From: Candidatus Hodarchaeota archaeon
Lineage (GTDB): Archaea; Asgardarchaeota; Heimdallarchaeia; Hodarchaeales; Hodarchaeaceae
NCBI GenBank assembly: GCA_016839665.1
Contig: JAEOTU010000180.1
Span: forward strand, 1 to 10,532
Reading direction: 5' to 3'
DNA: 10,532 nucleotides
This document shows positions 5,793-10,532 of the stretch, in pieces (positions within the stretch are counted from its first letter, which is position 1; each line of letters opens with the position of its first letter). The notes below the pieces were generated by a model. It saw nothing but the letters and a program-made list of their open reading frames with translations. It searched no databases and was not told the DNA's origin. A program made the position numbers and the translations under genes.

Positions 5793-6050
5793 GAAGTCAC
5801 CGTCCGCAACAGGTACAAAGAATTGGTTCGAAACTCAGTATAGAGATAACCGTTTGACGAAACACGCCTGTTAAAACGAACACACCGAAATTAGGGCGGA
5901 TGGAGTTCTATTTCTTTATTTCAAAGACAAGACATTTTGAACCTTTTTAAGAATTAATTGAGCGTTTAATCCCGTAATAGTGAAAAAAAAGGTGGAAGGG
6001 AAAAGAGATATGGGGGAGTGTACTTCTTCTTTTATTCCGTATCCTAATAC
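5793..6050 (+). repeat. Intergenic dispersed repeat, copy 3
   Basis: It opens with GAAGTCACCGTCCGCAACAG, continues with AAAGAATTGGTTCGAAACTC and a diverged version of the ATCACTGTTT block, and has the same middle as copy 2. It then has the A8 run and AGAGATATGGGGGAGTGTAC. After that, TTTATTCCGTATCCTAATAC still resembles the end of the gene-tail segment of copies 1 and 2 (TTTATTCTTCATCCTCAAAC), and the similarity ends exactly where the vapC stop codon begins (6051). It starts 15 bases after the stop of the WD40 gene. Confidence 0.8.
5983..6028 (-). terminator. Terminator of vapBC (repeat-borne hairpin and U-tract)
   Basis: On the minus strand AAGAAGTA (6028-6021) pairs with TATCTCTT (6010-6003) with one A-C mismatch, followed by TTCCC, a C/T mix and eight T (5990-5983). 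It begins 22 bases past the vapC stop codon. The mismatch makes it weaker than the versions in copies 1 and 2, but the U-tract is intact, so it likely ends the vapBC transcript. Confidence 0.5.
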
Positions 6051-6470
6051 TTAGCTACTAAGAAAGAGTTTTACAAGTTCTGTGGTTTTCCATACTTTGA
6101 TTCTATTTTGTGCTTCAAAGTCTTTGTCATTCGACCAAATACCGTCCAATTCTAAAGCTAATGCAACAGCAAGGAAAGGGGCATCCTTTAGGTCTCTCTT
6201 TCCTATTAATTGTTCCGCTTGGGGGATAAAAGTAACCCAGCGTAATTCTGGTACAATTAGTATTCTTTTTCTAATAACCGACAATATTTTTCTTACTTCT
6301 GCCTCCTTAAGTCCACTTTTCGTAGTGATTTGGGTAAAATGCTTTTCAATTTCTTCGAAGGTTATGTCTGGTGTATATAATTTCAATCCTGGAAATAATA
6401 GAATAACTCGTGTCGTTCCATCTTGAATAAGAGCAGAGAGGATGACGTTGGTATCAATAACTAATTTCAT
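6051..6470 (-). CDS. vapC: PIN-domain ribonuclease toxin VapC
   Basis: The product is 139 residues, a normal length for a single PIN domain. PIN-domain toxins of VapBC systems are metal-dependent ribonucleases that cut RNA and stop growth when the antitoxin is lost. The acidic metal-binding residues are visible: D6 in VIDTNVIL, E39/E40 in TFEEIEKH, D93/D96 in KRDLKDAPFLAVALA, and D115/D117 in WSNDKDF, so the enzyme looks intact. N8 and S113-N114 are also typical. The ATG overlaps the stop of the antitoxin gene upstream by four bases (ATGA), indicating translational coupling. The stop codon directly abuts repeat copy 3, which supplies the terminator. The RNA target cannot be predicted. Confidence 0.9.
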   Translation of the reverse strand: MKLVIDTNVILSALIQDGTTRVILLFPGLKLYTPDITFEEIEKHFTQITTKSGLKEAEVRKILSVIRKRILIVPELRWVTFIPQAEQLIGKRDLKDAPFLAVALALELDGIWSNDKDFEAQNRIKVWKTTELVKLFLSS

Positions 6471-6706
6471 GTCTTATTTGACATCCTCTTGGACAATTTC
6501 TCCCAGACTTCGGTGTCAATCAACTCGCTGAGTTCTTTCACGTCTTCCTCTGTTAACTGACTTTTGGTTGTTAATTTCTCCAGTATTTCTAGCTGTTCAA
6601 GGTATTGTTGAATGGCTTGTCTTGCCACTTCACTCCATCGTATTTCTGGACGGTTTTTTAATCGTTGGTAGAGTTCTTCTGGGAGAGAGAGAGTAATGTT
6701 TGCCAT
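6467..6706 (-). CDS. vapB: Ribbon-helix-helix antitoxin VapB
   Basis: From the ATG at 6706 the product is 79 residues beginning MANITLSLPEELYQRL. This is the DNA-binding beta-strand and first helix of the ribbon-helix-helix fold, followed by WSEVARQAIQQYLEQLEILEKL. This matches the common archaeal VapB pattern. The C-terminal part, with TEEDVKELSELI and a basic end, would wrap the VapC active site. A GTG at 6715 adds only MKK and is possible, but the ATG start fits the family better and neither has a clear Shine-Dalgarno. The gene is upstream of and overlaps vapC by four bases. A 14-base perfect palindrome lies just ahead of it, so autorepression by the VapB-VapC complex is likely. Confidence 0.88.
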   Translation of the reverse strand: MANITLSLPEELYQRLKNRPEIRWSEVARQAIQQYLEQLEILEKLTTKSQLTEEDVKELSELIDTEVWEKLSKRMSNKT

Positions 6707-6711
6707 TTTTT

Positions 6712-6737
6712 TCACACATAACTATGTGATATCACAT
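6712..6737 (-). promoter_or_regulatory. Palindromic operator of vapBC
   Basis: ATGTGATATCACAT at 6724-6737 is a perfect 14-base palindrome. A further TCACA half-site lies at 6712-6716, so there are three spaced TCACA/TGTGA half-sites ahead of the vapB start. Ribbon-helix-helix dimers bind such short paired sites. With the TATA-like element at 6754-6763 the predicted start site (about 6732) falls inside the palindrome, so binding would block initiation. Confidence 0.6.
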
Positions 6738-6753
6738 TTCAAATATGTTTCGG

Positions 6754-6763
6754 TTAATATAAT
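6754..6763 (-). promoter_or_regulatory. TATA box of the vapBC operon
   Basis: TTAATATAAT (ATTATATTAA on the minus strand) lies about 26 bases from the middle of the palindromic operator and about 50 from the vapB ATG. It is nearly symmetrical and could in principle also serve the divergent PHP gene, but a better placed element for that gene lies at 6832-6843. Confidence 0.45.
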
Positions 6764-6831
6764 CCAGTGTAAAGCGTCAATTCAAGAACACGCTGAACAG
6801 TTCTCTTACCTCACATCCTATGATAAGTTCC

Positions 6832-6843
6832 CAAAGATTTATT
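6832..6843 (+). promoter_or_regulatory. Candidate BRE/TATA promoter of the PHP gene
   Basis: CAAAGATTTATT offers a purine-rich BRE and a TATA-like TTTATT. A start about 27 bases on would fall near 6867, seven bases before the ATG at 6874. If correct, it lies inside the longer reading of the gene and rules out the upstream ATG at 6820. Confidence 0.4.
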
Positions 6844-6873
6844 TGCATTGAATCTATCAAGAACGCGAGAGAA

Positions 6874-7602
6874 ATGAGAAGACACGACATACATACCCAT
6901 ACAATTTATTCAGATGGTCTTCTTTCCCCGAAGGACTTGGTTAAACAAGCTAAACAAAAAAATCTTGAGATTCTAGGTATTTGTGACCATGGTTTTTCAA
7001 AAAAACTCAAGAATAAATTCCAAATAACAACGAATCTTGAAAAATACTATAATAGTCTAAAGGAAATAAAAAGGACTCTAAAAGGATTAGAATTAAAGAT
7101 TGGAATTGAAATTGATGTGTCTAGGATCTATGGAATCAATCCAGCTCAATTACCCTTTGATATTTTGAATCGGTTTGATTATATTCTTTTTGAATATGTT
7201 AATACAGAAAAGGAATATTGGGGAGAAGTAGGAAATAGAGATATTTCTGAAATAATAGAAATACGAGACAAACTAGAGGTTCCAGTAGGGCTTGCACATA
7301 ATGATGTTCAACAGAATTTCCATGGTAAGGAACCAGAAATAGCCACGATTTTAAGCCAATATGAAATCTTCATTGAAATTCAAGATTCTGAATTACACCC
7401 TGGAAGAGGAGTGGGAAGAAATACACGGGAAGGACTAGATTATTATCTCCATTTCACTCAGAAATTAGTACAAGAGTTGGTTAACAAAGGAGTCACGGTT
7501 GTGTGTGGTACAGATTCTCATACTGGTGAATTTTTAGGGGACATCGACAACGCTTTCCGCTTTGTCAGAGATAATTCCCTTCAATTTCATCAATTGGACT
7601 GA
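6874..7602 (+). CDS. PHP-domain metal-dependent phosphoesterase (YcdX/HisJ-like)
   Basis: From the ATG at 6874 the product is 242 residues, close to the single-domain PHP proteins of the YcdX type. The metal site is complete: H7 and H9 (HDIHTHT), D14, D38-H39 (ICDHGF), E79 (GIEIDV), H142 (GLAHND) and D214/H216 (GTDSHTG). PHP proteins bind three metals and hydrolyse phosphoesters; histidinol phosphate is one known substrate of the superfamily, nucleic acid 3' ends are another. No other histidine-synthesis gene is near, so the substrate is unknown. An ATG at 6820 would add 18 residues, but the PHP motif normally starts within about ten residues of the N-terminus and a TATA-like element lies between the two starts. 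It is divergent from vapBC and 34 bases ahead of the beta-helix gene, which has its own promoter. Confidence 0.85.
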   Translation: MRRHDIHTHTIYSDGLLSPKDLVKQAKQKNLEILGICDHGFSKKLKNKFQITTNLEKYYNSLKEIKRTLKGLELKIGIEIDVSRIYGINPAQLPFDILNRFDYILFEYVNTEKEYWGEVGNRDISEIIEIRDKLEVPVGLAHNDVQQNFHGKEPEIATILSQYEIFIEIQDSELHPGRGVGRNTREGLDYYLHFTQKLVQELVNKGVTVVCGTDSHTGEFLGDIDNAFRFVRDNSLQFHQLD

Positions 7603-7604
7603 TA

Positions 7605-7614
7605 TCTTTATAAG
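7605..7614 (+). promoter_or_regulatory. TATA box of the beta-helix gene (leaderless promoter)
   Basis: TCTTTATAAG lies in the 34-base gap after the PHP gene. Its centre is about 26 bases from the ATG at 7637, so transcription would begin at or next to the start codon. There is no Shine-Dalgarno, which fits a leaderless message. Confidence 0.6.
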
Positions 7615-7636
7615 AATTCAAACCGTTTAGAATCAG

Positions 7637-10117
7637 ATGATCTTGATTTTGGATGTGAAGGGATTAAAATTGAATAAAAGGACTCTTTTTTCAACTCTCT
7701 TTAATTTATTCCTAATTTTAACACTATTTCTTGTACCTGTAACTGGAATAGCACATGGTTTGAGTCCGAATGACATATTTGAAGAAAAGTCTCGAATCGT
7801 CTCACGATTAGAGGAAGCAAAAAGCCTTGATTTGTTATATAGATCTTCAATAAAAATTCCTCAATCCCTCTCTATCCCTGCTGAAATAGCTGAACCAATC
7901 TTTATCAATGGGAATGACGCTTTAAACAATACTGCAACATCTGGTAACGGGACTGTTAACTTTCCATACCTTATCTCTGGATTGAGAATAGAAAATTACT
8001 CCGTGATAAAATTGATAGACATTCGAAATACTGACAAATTTTTCAGGATCCAAGAGTGTGTCCTAATAGGTACAAATACAGGAATGTCGTTTAATAATGT
8101 AACGAATGGCCACATCCACAACAATACCCTCTTGAATGTACAATTGGGAATCTATTTTTACCGAAATTGTCGGAATAATACAGTTTCCAATAATACCGTT
8201 GAAGGAGCTTTTAATGCGATTGATATCGATTATATGAATAATAATGAGCTCATTATCAGAAACAATAAAATAATCAGTTGTAATGAAGGATTATCAGTTG
8301 TGAATTCCTCTCATAACATTATTTCTGGTAACTTTATTGTCAATTCCACCAATTATGCATTTAAGTTAAGAGTAGAAAATTACAGTTATTACAACTACAA
8401 TAACACAATCATTGGAAATATCATCAGGAACAATACTGGTTTTGGTATGGAAATTGTCAATTCAATCAACACTACCATTTCTGACAATATTATTACTAAC
8501 AATTCATGGGCAGGTATAGATTTTTGGTCCACTTCGAGTAGCCAAATCATAGAGAATATTATTTCTGGTAATGAATACGGGATCGTGTTTGAACAATCCT
8601 CCCCTTATAATATTATTGAAAATAACACGATCATCAAGAATGCTGGGAGTGGAATACAACTAAATGATCAATCACCTAATACTAGTTTTGTGAACAATCA
8701 TATTTCACATAATAGTTGGTGGGGGATAGCTATTCATGCAAACCATACTACTTTCATAAATAATACAATATCCTATCACCTTTATGAGGGTATCAACCTA
8801 CTCAGTTCAGACAATTATCTTTTTAATAACATGATTTCGCATCAACAGGGTTATGGTATATTTATTGGAGATATAGTGTTCCCAAATAAAGTATATCAAA
8901 ATAATCTCTTGAAACGGAACAAATTTTTACGCAATAATCTAGCTGGAACCTCTCAGGCGTACGATACTGGATCTGAGAATAATTTTTCACATAACTATTG
9001 GGATGACTGGACCTCTCCCGATGATGATATTGATGGGATTGTAGACAATCCATATAGAATTGATGGTCCCCTCTCCAATTATGACAACTTTCCCCTAGTC
9101 CACTCTTATGCTTACTATACTTACAACGAAATCTTCGATCAAAACATCGTTTTTACTGTATTAGAGAACGAAACCTTTTATTTTTACAATTGTAGTTTAT
9201 TTGAGGGATATAAAATAACATTCGAGGGGAAAGGTGAGGTCCAAATTGTTAATTCATATTTCTACTATTCTGAATTTACTCAAGAATTAGATATAAACGC
9301 AACTGACAGCACTCTCGTCTACAGTGAAATATATGGGAATTGTACTGCCTTCTTTCACAAAACTATTTTACAACAACTTTTTGCACATGATAATATTACC
9401 GGAATGGTGTTGGATTGTACCATAAGCAAGCTTTTTGATGGATCTCCTATTCCTGGAGCCGGTCATAGTGGAACTATGCAAAAAGCGTCTGGATTCAGTC
9501 GTCTTATTTTTGCACCTATGGGCGGTTCAGGATATTGGGGAGCCCCCCCAGCTGGACTAATTTGGAAAATGGGAGAGATAGAGACTAATAAAACGGATTT
9601 CTCTCTTATTATGAAGAGTATGATGGAGTTCGACATTTATATCGAGGGATTTAATCCAAACCCAAATTCCAATTCAAAGAACATTAGTATTTATTTTTAT
9701 GTAGATGATGTTTTGGACAATTCAGTTAAGGTTTATTCGTTCTCAGATGATTGGGGGTGGCATGTTGATTACCTATTTCATACTAACGACTATTCTGATG
9801 GAAAACATATCCTAAAACTTGTTGTTAATGATTCTAACATAGAAAACTGGATTATTTTACCTGTTCATATTCAAAATGCGATCTCACCACCCAGTACCAC
9901 GACTTCACCTAGTAGTACGACATTACCTAGCAGTACGACACTACCTAGCAGTACGACACTGCCTAGCAGTACAACATCACCTAGCAGCATCTCAACTAGC
10001 ACAACCTCATCTGAAACAACGAATTTAGTAATTATAACCCCAGGTTGGACAATTTTGAACTTGGTAATTATAATTATTATCCTGTTACCTGTACTCAAGA
10101 AAAGAAAGCAAACTTGA
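7637..10117 (+). CDS. Secreted, membrane-anchored NosD-like right-handed parallel beta-helix protein
   Basis: The product is 826 residues. A signal peptide covers about 1-40 (basic K12-R15, hydrophobic 17-36, small residues near 36-40). From about 145 to 435 there are many short repeats rich in NN, with I/V-x-N-N-x-I spacing typical of NosD/CASH-type right-handed beta-helices. The helix closes with a NosD-like signature (NYWDDW, then DDDIDGIVDNPYRIDG and NFPLV, about 452-488). A second region (about 500-748) with YFY, GSGYWGAPP and DGKHILKLVVNDS looks like one or two beta-sandwich domains. A Ser/Thr/Pro stalk (750-795) with five PSSTT-type hexapeptides precedes a hydrophobic segment (about 804-820) and a basic KKRKQT tail. 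The layout is that of a glycosylated surface protein displayed on a stalk; N-x-S/T sequons are very frequent. Beta-helices of this type often bind or cleave sugars, but no catalytic residues can be assigned. The start follows a leaderless-type promoter. Confidence 0.85.
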   Translation: MILILDVKGLKLNKRTLFSTLFNLFLILTLFLVPVTGIAHGLSPNDIFEEKSRIVSRLEEAKSLDLLYRSSIKIPQSLSIPAEIAEPIFINGNDALNNTATSGNGTVNFPYLISGLRIENYSVIKLIDIRNTDKFFRIQECVLIGTNTGMSFNNVTNGHIHNNTLLNVQLGIYFYRNCRNNTVSNNTVEGAFNAIDIDYMNNNELIIRNNKIISCNEGLSVVNSSHNIISGNFIVNSTNYAFKLRVENYSYYNYNNTIIGNIIRNNTGFGMEIVNSINTTISDNIITNNSWAGIDFWSTSSSQIIENIISGNEYGIVFEQSSPYNIIENNTIIKNAGSGIQLNDQSPNTSFVNNHISHNSWWGIAIHANHTTFINNTISYHLYEGINLLSSDNYLFNNMISHQQGYGIFIGDIVFPNKVYQNNLLKRNKFLRNNLAGTSQAYDTGSENNFSHNYWDDWTSPDDDIDGIVDNPYRIDGPLSNYDNFPLVHSYAYYTYNEIFDQNIVFTVLENETFYFYNCSLFEGYKITFEGKGEVQIVNSYFYYSEFTQELDINATDSTLVYSEIYGNCTAFFHKTILQQLFAHDNITGMVLDCTISKLFDGSPIPGAGHSGTMQKASGFSRLIFAPMGGSGYWGAPPAGLIWKMGEIETNKTDFSLIMKSMMEFDIYIEGFNPNPNSNSKNISIYFYVDDVLDNSVKVYSFSDDWGWHVDYLFHTNDYSDGKHILKLVVNDSNIENWIILPVHIQNAISPPSTTTSPSSTTLPSSTTLPSSTTLPSSTTSPSSISTSTTSSETTNLVIITPGWTILNLVIIIIILLPVLKKRKQT
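9890..9979 (+). repeat. 18-bp in-frame repeat encoding a PSSTTL stalk
   Basis: Five consecutive 18-base units encode PSTTTS, PSSTTL (three times) and PSSTTS; a sixth degenerates into PSSIST. The three central units (9908-9961) differ at only a few third positions. Ser/Thr/Pro repeats of this kind form extended, often O-glycosylated stalks next to membrane anchors in archaeal surface proteins. Unit number is likely to vary between strains through slippage. Confidence 0.8.
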
Positions 10118-10173
10118 TTCCTAATCTCTAAGTTGTGGGAAAGATGAAAACCGCTCTTATGGATGCGGCTATC

Positions 10174-10388
10174 AGTCACCGTGAGAAACAGATAGAAGGA
10201 ATTAGTCCGAAAACTTAGCATAAAGATCACTGTTTAAGAAAATACGATCATACAAGTGAATCCATCATAATCGGGGAGGGTAGAGGTTTCTTTTTTCATT
10301 CTTAAAAATACGTATTTCAGGCTTGATTCGCTTTTTTATGGGGTTTGATTTCCGAAAAATGAAAAAAAAAGGGAAGGAAAAAGAGATA
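10174..10388 (+). repeat. Intergenic dispersed repeat, copy 4
   Basis: It starts AGTCACCGTGAGAAACAG like copy 2 and keeps GGAATTAGTCCGAAAACTTAG and ATCACTGTTTAAG. It then has the GGGGAGGGTAGAG and T-rich middle found in copy 1, and a run of nine A with GGGAAGG and AGAGATATG. The G-rich hairpin loop, the second hairpin arm and the gene-tail segment are absent; A/T-rich sequence replaces them. It therefore combines the left module of copy 2 with the middle of copy 1. Confidence 0.75.
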
Positions 10389-10510
10389 TGAAAAAATAAA
10401 ATAAATATCGTATCTTGTAAGAAGTCAAGACTGATATTCGAGTGATTGCCATTCTAAAAGTTGAATTACGTAAGAGCGTGTATGATTAATAATCAAATAT
10501 TCTCATAGTG

Positions 10511-10532
10511 GTGACCGTCCGCAACAGGTACA
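10511..10532 (+). repeat. Intergenic dispersed repeat, start of copy 5
   Basis: GTGACCGTCCGCAACAGGTA matches the start of copy 3 with one difference (GTGACC for GTCACC). It is cut by the window end, and the rest of the copy should lie beyond. It comes only about 120 bases after copy 4, so two copies stand nearly in tandem here. Confidence 0.6.

Larger units (their letters stand above)
10118..10532. other. Gene-free right end of the window
   Basis: No gene is seen. 10118-10173 is unassigned, 10174-10388 is repeat copy 4, 10389-10509 is AT-rich sequence without a recognised feature, and 10511-10532 begins repeat copy 5. A minus-strand reading frame across copy 4 runs through the conserved A/T tracts and looks accidental. 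Confidence 0.5.

Noticed and set aside
6082..6426. 114-codon plus-strand reading frame
   Set aside because: It lies wholly antisense to vapC, which has an intact PIN active site.
10151..10168. CCGC/GCGG hairpin as a terminator of the beta-helix gene
   Set aside because: Only four pairs with a ten-base loop and no U-tract follows.
9871..10230. 119-codon minus-strand reading frame
   Set aside because: It is the antisense of the PSSTTL repeats and the membrane anchor of the beta-helix gene; its repetitive Leu/Val/Gly composition is an artefact of that.
10330..10475. Minus-strand frame of about 38 codons starting MAITRIS
   Set aside because: Most of it runs through the conserved A/T tracts of repeat copy 4 and gives low-complexity Phe/Leu/Ser sequence with no match in the other copies.

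Overview
The window looks like AT-rich archaeal chromosome, most likely from an Asgard-type archaeon (Promethearchaeota, perhaps a Heimdall- or Loki-like lineage). Several things point this way. Promoters read as TATA boxes, some placed for leaderless or nearly leaderless transcripts. The vapBC pair has a typical archaeal VapB. A NosD-like beta-helix protein ends in a Ser/Thr/Pro stalk and a C-terminal membrane anchor. One very large transmembrane protein joins an outside WD40 propeller and calcium-binding repeats to an inside part with winged-helix-like segments and zinc fingers. The lineage is inferred from gene style only; no rRNA, tRNA or marker gene is present.

Layout: 1-385 holds a copy of an intergenic repeat and a decayed minus-strand gene end. 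386-1183 and 1305-1817 (+) are two unrecognised membrane proteins. 1818-2504 is gene-poor and holds a second repeat copy, a second gene-end remnant and the leader of the next gene. 2505-5777 (+) is the 1090-residue WD40 / TSP3 / transmembrane / zinc-finger protein. 5778-6050 is a third repeat copy, directly followed by the 3' end of a minus-strand vapBC operon (6051-6715). Divergent from it are a PHP-domain phosphoesterase (6874-7602, +) and an 826-residue surface beta-helix protein (7637-10117, +). 10118-10532 holds a fourth repeat copy and the first bases of a fifth.

The most unusual structure is this repeat. At least five copies lie in the same orientation and bracket every gene block, whatever the direction of the genes between them. 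Its right part contains, read on the minus strand, a hairpin plus U-tract terminator. In two copies it also contains the last codons of the same lost gene, a tail reading RADLRALFEDEE-stop. The region therefore looks like a series of cargo blocks (membrane pair; giant receptor-like protein; vapBC + PHP + beta-helix) separated by direct repeats that could recombine. The most unusual protein is the 1090-residue one. It appears to present a glycosylated seven-bladed propeller on a calcium-stiffened stalk outside the cell. Inside it appears to carry winged-helix modules and a cross-brace zinc finger, an arrangement that suggests a transmembrane receptor or a ligase-like scaffold. No gene set here forms an obvious metabolic pathway; the content is cell-surface, stress (toxin-antitoxin) and accessory.
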